Below, one piece after another: positions 8,232-17,056 of a DNA stretch of 64,000 bases. A program made the position numbers and the translations under genes. The stretch comes from Macrostomum hystrix (taxonomy: Eukaryota; Platyhelminthes; Macrostomidae). The stretch covers positions 24,086,001 through 24,150,000 of the forward strand of contig CATNEN010000038.1 of the NCBI GenBank assembly GCA_950097015.1, in the 5' to 3' direction. The number at the start of each line of letters is the position of its first letter. Position 1 is the first letter of the stretch. Under the pieces are notes generated by a model that had not been told where the DNA came from, did not search any database, and saw only the letters and a program-made list of their open reading frames with translations.

Positions 8232-11200
8232 GTGAGTCAACTAGATCTCGTATGGAAATTGTTAGATCAAGTAGAGAGATTGATAGATCTCGTAGAGAGA
8301 TTGGTAAATCAAGTAGAGAGATTGATAGATCTCGTAGAGAGATTGTTAAATCAAGTAGAGAGATTGATAGATCTCGTAGAGAGATTGGTAAATCAAGTAG
8401 AGAGATTGATAGATCTCGTAGAGAGATTTTTAAATCAAGTAGAGAGATTGATAGATCTCGTAGAGACATTGTTAAATCAAGTAGAGAGATTGATAGATCT
8501 CATAGAGAGATTGTTAAATCAAGTAGAGAGATCGATAGATCTCGTAGAGAGATTGTTAAATCAAGTAGAGAGATTGATAGATCTCGTAGAAAGATTGTTA
8601 AATCAAGTAGAGAGATTGATAGATCTCGTAGAGAGATTTTTAAATCAAGTAGAGAGATTGATAGATCTCGTAGAGAGATTGTTAAATCAAGTAGAGAGAT
8701 TGATAGATCTCATAGAGAGATTGTTAAATCAAGTAGAGAGATCGATAGATCTCGTAGAGAGATTGTTAAATCAAGTAGAGAGATTGATAGATCTCGTAGA
8801 AATATTGTTAAATCAAGTAGAGAGATTGATAGATCTCATAGAGAGATTGTTAAATCAAGTAGAGAGATTGATAGATCTCATAGAGAGATTGTTAAATCAA
8901 GTAGAGAGATTGATAGATCTCGTAGAGGGATTGTTAAATCAAGTAGAGAGATTGATAGATCTCGTAGAGAGATTGATAGATCTCGTAGAGAGATTGTTAA
9001 ATCAAGTAGAGAGATTGATAGATCTCGTAGAGAGATTGGTAGATCTCGTAGAGAGATTGATAGATCTCGTAGAGAGATTGTTAAATCAAGTAGAGAGATT
9101 GATAGATCTCGTAGAGAGATTGATAGATCTCGTAGAGAGATTGATAGATCTCGTAGAGAGATTGTTAAATCAAGTAGAGAGGTTGATAGATCTCGTAGAG
9201 AGATTGTTAGATCTTTTAAAGAAATCATTAAATAAAGTAGAGACATTGTTAGATTTCATATAGAGATCGATAGATATTGTAGAGAGATTGTTAGATCTAT
9301 TACAGAAATCGTTAAATTAAGTGGAGAGATCTTAAGATCTCTTGGAGAGATCATCAGATTTCTTGACATCTTAGGAAACCTGCTAGATTTGTAGATTTGT
9401 GGGTCTCATTTGTTACTCAGATACAAATTGTAGATCGTGATTTGGTAGAGACATCATTAGATGCTGGATAAGGGGGTCGGTGGCAGAGCGGTTAACGCGT
9501 TTGCCTCTCGCACCAAGGTCCCTAAGTTCGATTCCACGGTGAGGCCACATTTATTTGGGGCGCAGCCGCGCAGAGAAGGCTTTGCGGGGCACAGTGAGAG
9601 TGTACACTGCCTGACGATGAGAAAGTCAGGGCAGATGTACACACCTGTGTGAGCGTACGCTATCTGTGTGCGCGTGTGCTCAGGAGTCAACGGAATGGGC
9701 AGAATTGCCTCCTCGCTGGCTGCGGGTCTAGTGTCACCATACTTACTTACTTACTACTGGCGGGGGGCGAGACGCCGCGAATAGGCCGCGAGGCCCCTAT
9801 CGCAACCCCAAGGTAAAAGGAAGGTGGCCTCAGCCTTGGGGGTGCGCCCACCCCACGCCAGCAGTCGGCAGGTTCGCCGGGGAGGCGTCGGCGACCTTCA
9901 TCCGGCCGGTGTCACGGACGAAGGCGCGAAGGTCTCGGATGTTGTCCGGAGTGGTCAGTTCGTCCATCCCTTGCGGGTGGCCGAGGTGCCAGTTGCGCGC
10001 CTTATCGAAGTAGGGGCAGAATGTCACGTGATGCGCAGCGGTTTCTTTACCTATGCCACAGAAGGGACAGGTGGGGGAGCAGCCAGTTTGTAGCGAAATG
10101 TGTCTCTGGAAGAAGCCATGGCCCGTGATGACCATGCACATCTCCCTGAGGTCAGTTCTATTAAGTGAAATCAAAAAGTCAGAGACTTTTCGGTTAATGA
10201 TCGGCATGGCCATACGGGTCTGCCTATAGTCGGTGCAGCTACTCCAGTGGAGCTGGTGTTGCTGATTTAGCCACCTGTCAACAGTGCGGTTGATGAGGGA
10301 TTTAGGTACCGGTACCCTGATCGGGCGGTGGTTGTTGTCCGGGTTGCTGCCATCCTTGGCGAGTTTGTCCGCGAGTTCGTTGCCAAGGATGTTGCTGTGG
10401 CCTGGGATCCAGATTAGGCTGATCCTGTTAAGGACCGCGAGTGACTGCAGGTCTCGGTGGCAGTCAGAGACCGTCCGAGTGGAGAGTTTGACGGCAGACA
10501 GAGCCTTGAGGGCGGCTTGACTGTCAGAATAGATGCAGATGTTGAATCTGCTGACGTTGGCATTGAGGAGGTGTTTGGCGCATTGGTTAATGGCGTAGAT
10601 TTCGGCTTGGAAGACCGACGTGTTCTCACCAAGGTGAAGGCTCTCCTGAAGGAGCGCCTTACCCTCATGGAAGATGGCTCCGGCTAGGCCGTTGCTCAGC
10701 GAGCCATCGGTAAAGCAGTGGATACCCTGGCTGCGCTGGTTTACGCCGACGTCCAGCTGAGTGCTACCACGGTCAGGGATGACGGCGCTAAAACCCCTCC
10801 TGAGGATGAGGGAGGGAGGCTGGCTATCCACATCGTTGGGGTCGATGTGGATGTGTGCAAGGTCACGGCGGACATAGTCCAGATGCGGAATGAGAGATTT
10901 GTCAGGAATAAATCCGGTTGGCGTATTCTTAATGGATTTATCGCAGATAAGCCGGTAGGCGCACTTCATAGCCTCCGCCCTAATAAACAAATAGAGCGGA
11001 GGCATGTTTAAGATAGTATTAAGGCCCTCGTATGGGGTGGAGGGGTACGCACCTGCAATGGCACGGCAGATGCTGCCCTGCAGCTGGTAGAGTCGGTCGC
11101 GGGCGGTTTTCTGTTCCAGTACGCTGGACCAGATGAGGCTCGCATACGTAATACTCGGTCTAATGATACCGGTGTAGATCCAGCGGACCGTTCTCGGGGT

Positions 11201-13869
11201 GAGGCCCCAGGTCGGTCCAATGGCCCTACGAACTTGGGCGAAGCAGCGTTTTGCTCGCCATCATATAGTGTCACCATATGATGTGCCATTGCCCACAATA
11301 AAAATGCGCAAACATTTTTTTTCAGTTGCGGCCGCCTCAGCCGCGTCAGCTTGCGGCGGTTATCGCGACGGTCTGACAGTCGGCCAGACTTTCACGCTGA
11401 CGTCGCCAAATTATCCTGCCGAATATCCGCGCAATCAGCGCTGCGTGTGGCTGTTTGTTGCTTCCAATGGCACCGGCTTTCGAGTGAATGTCACCAAGGC
11501 TAGCCTGGAGGGTAGTGGCAACAATAGCACCGGATGCAAGGACTATCTACAGATCACTGATGGCAGTTCCACTGCTAACGAATTGGCTTACCTGTGTCAG
11601 GTGCGTTCTCGCATTGGCTTAGACTATAGTTTATGTTCTAAACATGATGGCCTTTTGGGTTTTATTGATTGAATTGGTTGACACCTTTTTGATACCATTT
11701 CTCCAATCAACAGGTGTCAACTCCGGTGCAGTTGTCAGCTAACCGGGTCTACCTGTGGGTCAAGTTTCAGAGCAATTTTCAGAACCAGGGCGTCGGTTTT
11801 GAGATGACAGTTAGTACAGTGGTCGACTCTAGCGCTGCCAGCAACAAGACGCCTGTTATCTGTAAAGTACTGTTTTATAAACAAATTGTCAGACAAGAGT
11901 GAAACTGCTGTTAGGCGAGAGCGAAACCTGTTAGACATGAGCGAAACCTGTTAGACATGAGCGAAACCTGTTAGACATGAGCGAAACCTGTTAGACAAGA
12001 ACGAAACCTGTTAGACACGAACGAAACCTGTTAGACAAGAACGAAACCTGTTAGACATGAGCGAAACCTGTTAGACAAGAACGAAACCTGTTAGACAAGA
12101 ACGAAACCTGTTAGACAAGAACGAAACCTGTTAGAAAAGAACGAAACCTGTTAGACAAGAACGAAACCTGTTAGATAAGGGTTAAAATTTAGTCTTAATT
12201 CTTTTTAAAACTAAGTGACTAATAGCTTTACTTTTCAGCTTGCAACATCACCCGCTACACCTGTCCGAACAAGGAGTGCATTTTTCAAGGTAGCCTCTGC
12301 GACAATGTCAACGACTGCGGCTGCGAGGACTACGGATGCGACGAAACCAAATGTTGGAAGTTTGCGCTCTTGAACGGTGAACAAAATTAAATATCTTGGC
12401 TATTTATGACAGTAGTCAGTAGGATGAGACACCTGTTAGACAGTAGGATGAGACACCTGTTAGACAGTAGGATGAGACACCTGTTAGACAGTAGGATGTG
12501 ATGCCTGTTAGACAGTAGGATGAGTACCTGTTAAACAGAAGGATGAGACACCTGTTAGACAGTAATATATAGCACCTGTTCGTAGGATGAAAAGCCTGTT
12601 GGACTGTAGGATATGATGCCTGTTAGACAGTAGGATGAGAGACCTGTTCGACAATAGGAGAAAACACCTGTTAGACATTGGGAGAAGACACCTGTTAGAC
12701 AATAGGAGAAGACACCTGTTAGACAATAGGAGAAGACACCTGTTAGACAGTAGGATAAGACACCTGTTAGACAGTAGGATAAGACACCTGTTAGACTCGT
12801 GAGACATTTCTGTTATCCCTCACGCCCTTTTTCTCAGACATATCGGCAGTCTGGGGCATCGGCGTGGGCATCGGTCTGACGATCTCCATCAGCGTTTTCA
12901 TAATCTGCGGTTTCCTAGAAATGCCCGAAAGGAAGCGGCCCGAATGCATGCGCCGAAGTCCTGCTGGCCAGGGCTGCCTGGCTAATTGCGCCAATCGCGG
13001 CAACCGGATTCAACAACAAGCACCTGAGGATGCCTTCATGGCCATGATGCGCCGGATGACCACCGGGAAGGCGTTGCAGTGGTGAGGCTTTGGTCATCGG
13101 TATTTGGTCATAGGTCATTATAATCGGTTATTGATAATCGCTAATTGGTCATTGGTCATCGGTTGTTGGTGATCGGTCATTGGTCATTGGTCAATGGTCA
13201 TTGGTCACGACTGGTCATTGGTCCTTTTTCATTAGTCATTGGTATGGTTATCGGTCATTGGTTATTCGTGATTCGTGATTAGTCAGTTGTCATTGGTCAT
13301 TGGTCATTGGTTATTGGCCAATCAGATCACTCGGTATTTGTCATTGGTCATGATTGGTCATTAGTCATTGCTCATAGCCAGTTTGTTCTTAGGTCTCCGG
13401 TTATTAGGCATTGATCATCGGTCACTGGCCTTTGGAAATCGGAAATAGGTTACAAATTATTGGGCAACAATTATTTGTCTTTGTTCCTTGCCCATTGGTC
13501 TTAGGTCGCTAGAGGCCGAGAAATGGTAGAAATTTGGGTGAAGCAGCTGCTTGTCTAATCTCTCATCCACGCCTAATCCCAACCGTCGACAACCTCAGGG
13601 ACGCGGCCGACTCAGACTCGGACGCGTCGCCGCGAAGCAGCAGCCGCGGCGGAATGTCGCGACGCAGTTCGGCATTCTCGGCTATCAACAACAGCCCGTC
13701 CGGCAGTCGACGCTCCAGCGCCGTCTACGCGCCTGTCTATGGCAACACCCTTAGTCCGAAGGATTTGACGCCGAAATCGGCGCCTTCGCCGGCGGCTGCG
13801 GCTGCAGCGGCCACGTCGAAGATTCCTGGACCGGTGACACTGGCTGTGCCCACAGTCAGCTCGGCTTGA
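8180..13869 (+). CDS. CUB and LDLa domain type I membrane protein (six coding exons)
   Basis: The coding exons are 8180-8231, 11326-11600, 11714-11861, 12239-12376, 12838-13081 and 13599-13869 (TGA). All introns are GT-AG, every phase matches, and the sum (1128 nt) gives 375 residues. Domains in order: signal peptide (1 to about 23; [17 protein letters not shown] then VAAASA); CUB domain (27-145) with [18 protein letters not shown], a YLQITDG strand and VGFEMTV; LDLa module (160-197) with C-CDNVNDCG; one transmembrane helix (206-230, [20 protein letters not shown]); and a basic then Ser/Ala-rich cytoplasmic tail with RRSSAF and RRSSAV motifs. CUB-LDLa-TM architecture is known from Neto/SOL-type auxiliary subunits of ionotropic receptors and from LRP-like receptors. 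With only one CUB and one LDLa, the exact family is uncertain. It would act at the cell surface. Confidence 0.85.
8245..9360. repeat. 21/42-bp minisatellite in intron 1 of the CUB/LDLa gene
   Basis: Two related 21-bp monomers alternate, one containing GATTGATAGATCTCGTAGAG and one GATTGTTAAATCAAGTAGAG, giving a 42-bp higher-order unit. In the right part the first monomer also occurs in runs. The array starts immediately after the exon 1 donor and decays after about 9240. Because 21 bp equals seven codons, the array is open in two + frames and one - frame. Confidence 0.95.
9470..9741 (+). mobile_element. SINE family 1, copy b (full tRNA head), interrupted by a non-LTR element
   Basis: The tRNA-like head has A box TGGCAGAGCGG (9481-9491) and B box AGTTCGATTCC (9525-9535). 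The body matches copy a at 3910-4165. The 3' part continues at 11279-11300 (TGATGTGCCATTGCCCACAA, matching CATGTGCTTTTGCCCACAA of copy a), so the non-LTR element at 9742-11265 landed inside this SINE. It lies in intron 1 of the CUB/LDLa gene. Confidence 0.85.
9729..9741. repeat. Target-site duplication of the non-LTR element, left copy
   Basis: TAGTGTCACCATA is repeated exactly at 11266-11278. The 13-bp length and the position flanking a 5'-truncated element with a short tandem tail fit target-primed reverse transcription. Confidence 0.9.
9742..11265 (-). mobile_element. 5'-truncated non-LTR retrotransposon with RNase H
   Basis: It is bounded by an exact 13-bp target-site duplication (9729-9741, 11266-11278). 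Read on the minus strand it starts abruptly in the thumb of a reverse transcriptase, continues through RNase H to a stop at 9830, then has a short GC-rich 3' UTR and ends in an (AAGT)n-like tail. The tail of tandem tetranucleotides and the RNase H domain fit the Jockey/R1/I group. The insertion is antisense to the host gene. Confidence 0.9.
9830..11260 (-). CDS. Non-LTR retrotransposon ORF2 C-terminal fragment (RT thumb, RNase H, zinc motif)
   Basis: An uninterrupted 476-codon frame with a stop directly before the truncation point. The first 80 residues are RT-thumb-like ([20 protein letters not shown], then [13 protein letters not shown]). RNase H follows with its acidic set visible: [26 protein letters not shown], and [20 protein letters not shown]-terminal [18 protein letters not shown] motif resembles the Cys/His motif common after RNase H in R1/Jockey-like elements. 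The catalytic RT palm is missing, so the fragment cannot mobilise itself. The absence of stops or frameshifts indicates a recent insertion. The apparent ATG at 11005 is internal; there is no real initiator. Confidence 0.9.
   Translation of the reverse strand, partial: WRAKRCFAQVRRAIGPTWGLTPRTVRWIYTGIIRPSITYASLIWSSVLEQKTARDRLYQLQGSICRAIAGAYPSTPYEGLNTILNMPPLYLFIRAEAMKCAYRLICDKSIKNTPTGFIPDKSLIPHLDYVRRDLAHIHIDPNDVDSQPPSLILRRGFSAVIPDRGSTQLDVGVNQRSQGIHCFTDGSLSNGLAGAIFHEGKALLQESLHLGENTSVFQAEIYAINQCAKHLLNANVSRFNICIYSDSQAALKALSAVKLSTRTVSDCHRDLQSLAVLNRISLIWIPGHSNILGNELADKLAKDGSNPDNNHRPIRVPVPKSLINRTVDRWLNQQHQLHWSSCTDYRQTRMAMPIINRKVSDFLISLNRTDLREMCMVITGHGFFQRHISLQTGCSPTCPFCGIGKETAAHHVTFCPYFDKARNWHLGHPQGMDELTTPDNIRDLRAFVRDTGRMKVADASPANLPTAGVGWAHPQG
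11266..11278. repeat. Target-site duplication of the non-LTR element, right copy
   Basis: This is the exact repeat of 9729-9741. Sequence to its right (to about 11300) is the displaced 3' part of the family 1 SINE. Confidence 0.9.
11326..11600 (+). CDS. CUB/LDLa gene, coding exon 2 (first part of CUB)
   Basis: The acceptor is a T-run plus CAG ending at 11325, and the donor is CAG|GTGCGT at 11601. The encoded part has ACGGYRDG, the aromatic SPNYPAEYP motif and three NxT/NxS-type sites (NVT, NNS, NST region). The open frame extends upstream into the SINE and retroelement, but that part is not exon. Confidence 0.85.
11714..11861 (+). CDS. CUB/LDLa gene, coding exon 3 (second part of CUB)
   Basis: The acceptor is ATCAACAG ending at 11713 (phase 0), and the donor T|GTAAAG follows 11861 (phase 1). 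It encodes [18 protein letters not shown], the terminal CUB strands ending GFEMTV, and a Ser/Ala spacer. The 113-bp intron before it is unique sequence. Confidence 0.85.
11888..12178. repeat. 20-bp minisatellite with CTGTTAGACA core (intron 3 of CUB/LDLa gene)
   Basis: About 14 copies of GAGCGAAACCTGTTAGACAT and variants (AACGAAACC...AGACAAG). The unit contains ACCTGTTAGACA, shared with the arrays at 12408, 19550 and 21620 and in part with 58270. Confidence 0.95.
12239..12376 (+). CDS. CUB/LDLa gene, coding exon 4 (LDLa module)
   Basis: The acceptor TTTTCAG ends at 12238 and the donor G|GTGAAC follows 12376. It encodes [16 protein letters not shown], then CDNVNDCG and CDETKC. The six canonical LDLa cysteines are present, plus an extra pair (187 and 192) within the calcium-binding loop. 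Confidence 0.85.
12408..12805. repeat. 24-bp minisatellite with CTGTTAGACA core (intron 4)
   Basis: About 16 copies around GATGAGACACCTGTTAGACA joined by GTAG, with GGAGAAGACACC variants in the middle. The array ends about 30 bp before the acceptor at 12837. It shares ACCTGTTAGACA with the preceding intron's array although the flanking parts of the units differ. Confidence 0.95.
12838..13081 (+). CDS. CUB/LDLa gene, coding exon 5 (transmembrane segment)
   Basis: The acceptor TTTCTCAG ends at 12837 and the donor GTG|GTGAGG follows 13081. It encodes the membrane helix and a basic, cysteine-containing juxtamembrane tail ending MTTGKALQW, the tryptophan codon being split TG|G across intron 5. 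Reading on without splicing gives an immediate TGA. Confidence 0.8.
13100..13510. repeat. GGTCATT-type degenerate tandem repeat (intron 5)
   Basis: Irregular repeats of GGTCATTGGTCATT with many substitutions (GGTTATTGG, GATCGGTCATTGG). The unit is about 7 bp doubled. It is more degenerate than the other arrays, so it is probably older. Confidence 0.85.
13599..13869 (+). CDS. CUB/LDLa gene, last coding exon (cytoplasmic tail)
   Basis: The acceptor is ACAACCTCAG ending at 13598. Its first base completes the split tryptophan codon, which supports this site over earlier AGs. It encodes [17 protein letters not shown], two RRSS motifs typical of basophilic kinase sites, a poly-Ala run and a stop at 13867-13869. 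Confidence 0.75.
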
Positions 13870-15342
13870 CCGATTTTTGGCCGAATTAAATATTTTCTAA
13901 CCAAATCGATTATTGTGGGGCTGGCTGCGGTACGACTGTAACGAAATGATACTTTTAAAATCAACTCTTAGATTGTATCTTTCGAAGAAAAAAGTTGCTT
14001 TTATTTCCCATTGTTGATAGCTTTGTCAAATATTCGACTATTTTATCAATAATTATTTTCTCTCAATGTTGAAAACTATGCACTTTTTAATGACTTTATT
14101 TTTTTGCGTTTTAGCCCATGTTTCCTAGAAAGTACACCAGCCTTCCTAGATCCTTAATAATCCTCGAACTTAAAACCTCCTCGGTTCAGCAGAATCGGAA
14201 GCATCGCTAATGTTTGCCTTTGGTCGTTAATTAAAAAGCTAAAAATAGGCCCAAGGTAGACGCACGCACTCACTCACTCAGTACGACGACAAGGAGGCTC
14301 TAGAAGAAAAACAAGAAGGTAAGATGACTGGCTTCTGCCTTCAGATATTAACGAAAGTTTGGAGTGAAACTAGGAGAGAGGAAGACAGATACCCTTATCC
14401 CCTGGCGAAGGATAAAAGTACAATTTGAAGCAACTGTCGCTAATGATACAAAACTTCCTTAGCTTAAACAGCAATGGTGTCTGCGTACGCGTTTGTTGAA
14501 AGGGCTGTTTTATTTAAACTTTCCCGCCTTTTCAAGGAAAAAGTATCTTCAAAGAAGAGTGTTGGGAAATCGATAAATAGTACAGATTATCTCATTGCCA
14601 AGCTAAGCGATAGTAAGTGAACTCCTGAGAGTTATCTAGCCTATGTATAGTGAGCAAACAACGATATGAAAATCGACTCGGTTGACTAAACCAAAAAGAA
14701 TCCCAGACTATCGAAGCTGCAGCAGCACAGATTCACTTTCTATCGAGCCAAATTCTACAACCCCAAAGCTGTCAATCTTCATTTCCTAGGACAGTCCATC
14801 AGGCCAAAAAGGACTGAAGCCGGACTCGGCTAATTCCAGGAAAATCCCAGCTTTAAATTTCTGACGCAGTTCTTTTTTGGCGGAGGAATAACGGACTGGC
14901 CTGCATGGGAACAGGACTGGGGAGGCACCATTGAGAGAGTGCGAAGGGGGTCACACGGTCGAGAGGGATTGAGGGCGTCGGCAGCAGCAGCTGCCACTTT
15001 CTGGACCAAGGCCAATAAAATCGAATGCCATGGCATGGGCTTACCCCTCCAGTCGTGCACTCCCAAGGGGATTTTGTTCCCCCCAATCCACACTATATAC
15101 TTTCTCCACCATTCTCTAGCCAGAGAATCCAATCCAAGTTTTGCCTATAGTTTTTTGAGTTTTCCTACACTTAGAACTGATCCCAACGAAACAGCACTGA
15201 CTGTCGTAAAAACTCAGATTAACCCGAGTGTTTGATCACGAGAAAATAAATATTACTAAATCTTCTCGGGCTTTTATAGCGGAAAGTTCCGATCAATAAA
15301 TTTCAGCTTGTAAGTTATCACGTTGCTATTAGCTCGTATCAG
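13870..15342 (+). other. Intergenic DNA between the CUB/LDLa and four-TM genes
   Basis: Unique AT-rich sequence with short purine-rich stretches. No family-like ORF is visible. The right part (about 14830-15342) is GC-richer and probably contains the promoter and untranslated first exon of the four-TM gene, which ends at the strong donor ATCAG|GTGAGT (15342/15343). Confidence 0.45.
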
Positions 15343-16309
15343 GTGAGTTCCGTCTTGAAATGCTTCCTTTCAGGTTCCTTCATTCAGGTTTCTGCCTTCA
15401 GGTTTCTGCCTTCAGGTTTCTGCCTTCAGGTTTCTGCCTTCAGGTTTCTGCCTTCAGGTTTCTGCCTTCAGGTTTCTGCCTTCAGGTTTCTGCCTTCAGG
15501 TTTCTCCCATCAGGTTTCTGCCTTCAGGTTTCTGCCTTCAGGTTTCTCCCATCAGGTTTCTGCCTTCAGGTTTCTGCCTTCAGGTTTCTGCAGTCTGTGT
15601 TCTGCCTTCAGGTTTCTACCTTCAGGTTTCTGCCTTCAGGTTTCTGCCTTCAGGTTTCTGCCTTCAGGTTTCTACCTTCAGGTTTCTGCCTTCAGGTTTC
15701 TGCCTTCAGGTTTCTGCCTTCAGGTTTCTACCTTCAGGTTTCTCTCTTCAGATTTCTCCCTTCAGATTTCTCCCTTCAGATTTCTCTCTTCAGGTTTCTC
15801 CCTTCAGGTTTCTCCCATCAGGTTTCTGCAGTCTGTGTTCTGCCTTCAGGTTTCTGCAGTCTGTGTTCTGCCTTCAGGTTTCTGCAGTCTGTGTTCTGCC
15901 TTCAGGTTTCTGCAGTCTGTGTTCTGCCTTCAGGTTTCTGCAGTCTGTGTTCTGCCTTCAGGTTTCTGCAGTCTGTGTTCTGCCTTCAGGTTTCTGCAGT
16001 CTGTGTTCTGCCTTCAGGTTTCTGCAGTCTGTGTTCTGCCTTCAGGTTTCTGCAGTCTGTGTTCTGCCTTCAGGTTTCTGCAGTCTGTGTTCTGCCTTCA
16101 GGTTTCTGCAGTCTGTGTTCTGCCTTCAGGTTTCTGCAGTCTGTGTTCTGCCTTCAGGTTTCTGCAGTCTGTGTTCTGCCTTCAGGTTGCTGATTTCAGG
16201 TTTGTTCTTTTACGGTTCTCCTCTGGTTTTCCCATCGTGATTTTCAATTCAGTTTTCTCCCGTGAGGTTTTTACCTCAATTTTTTCCGCCGCTCTCCGCT
16301 GCCTCCCAG
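15343..16309 (+). repeat. 5' UTR intron of the four-TM gene filled with CAGGTTTCTG repeats
   Basis: The intron runs from the GTGAGT donor at 15343 to a CTCCCAG acceptor ending at 16309. Between about 15372 and 16190 it is a tandem array of the 15-bp TTCAGGTTTCTGCC(T). The right half uses a 30-bp unit in which TTCAGGTTTCTGCAG is followed by TCTGTGTTCTGCC. Each unit has pyrimidines-CAG|GT, a combined acceptor/donor look, in sense orientation. The long ORFs here are artefacts. Confidence 0.85.
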
Positions 16310-16321
16310 AGCCACCGCGCC

Positions 16322-17056
16322 ATGCCAGGCTACGACGCTTTGAACACCCAGACGGCGCCAACCAAGTCAGTATTCGACAGTCAGCAGTTGAGCCGCCCGG
16401 CCTCCTATCGTCACTGCGGCCGAGCGAGCCTCATCATTGGCATCGTGTGCATCATGGCCGAGGTTGCCGTGTTTGTGCTCAAACGTGGCCTGACCACTCT
16501 GGGCGTTGGTATCTGGACCGGGGCCACCTTCGTGATGTTCGGCGCTGCTAGCATGGCCGTCCCGAAGACGCGCAGCGTCTGCAGCGTCAACACCTGCTTC
16601 GCAATGGCCCTGGGCTCCATGGCCATCTGTCTGTTTGGTATCTTTGTCTGCATCATTCACATCCTCATGCTGAACTCCATCATGGATTTGAACTATACGC
16701 CTAGGCCGAATTTTGAAATTAGCTGCGAATTCTGCGGCCAAATGATCATTATGAAGGAGGTCGGCCAGATTGTCCTACTTCTAGCCGAGTTCCTAGTGTC
16801 CATGGCTCTGTTGTACTTTGCCTACACTGACTGTCTCTGTTGTCGTGCCACCGAAACTGAAGTCATCATCCAGAGTGAAGCGGTGAAATTCGCTCCCGCT
16901 GTTGCTGCTGCTGCTGCTGCTGCTACAGGCCCGTCAATGAGCAGTCAGGCTGCGGCATCTGGCACTAACCATGGTGGCGCGGGCCTTTTCTCGCAACTGG
17001 CCTCGGCGCGAGTGGCAGGAGTTAGCGCTTCCGGACCGATGCTATACGAACTGTGA
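16322..17056 (+). CDS. Four-transmembrane (tetraspan, MS4A/CD20-like) membrane protein
   Basis: A single-exon frame of 244 residues; ATG at 16322 sits in GCGCCATGC just after a candidate acceptor at 16309. Four hydrophobic helices are visible at about 35-53, 61-80, 93-117 and 147-168. The second is preceded by GVGIWTGATF and ends FGAASMAV, which resembles the motif around TM2 of MS4A/CD20-like tetraspans. The second extracellular loop has a C-x2-C (SCEFCG, 135-138), and TM4 is followed by a CLCC cluster that could be palmitoylated. The C-terminal tail is Ala/Ser/Gly-rich with an eight-alanine run. The family assignment is by topology and short motifs only; MARVEL-type or other tetraspan proteins are alternatives. 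It acts in a membrane; function unknown. Confidence 0.7.
   Translation: MPGYDALNTQTAPTKSVFDSQQLSRPASYRHCGRASLIIGIVCIMAEVAVFVLKRGLTTLGVGIWTGATFVMFGAASMAVPKTRSVCSVNTCFAMALGSMAICLFGIFVCIIHILMLNSIMDLNYTPRPNFEISCEFCGQMIIMKEVGQIVLLLAEFLVSMALLYFAYTDCLCCRATETEVIIQSEAVKFAPAVAAAAAAATGPSMSSQAAASGTNHGGAGLFSQLASARVAGVSASGPMLYEL

Noticed and set aside
9481-9535. A functional tRNA gene
   Set aside because: A and B boxes are good, but the sequence continues into a repeated body shared with other loci and lacks a closed acceptor stem and terminator; it is a SINE head.
9457-9690. ORFs over the SINE at 9470
   Set aside because: SINE sequence with pol III boxes; the frames have no protein similarity and are not conserved in the copy at 3910.
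11199-11325. Upstream extension of the CUB exon frame (from 11199)
   Set aside because: This part is retroelement and SINE sequence read by chance; the acceptor at 11325 and the phase match with exon 1 define the exon start.
15343-16551. A 402-codon ORF starting at the donor (FRFLPSGFCLQVSA repeats)
   Set aside because: It is the 5' UTR intron array read through into the wrong frame of the four-TM coding exon.
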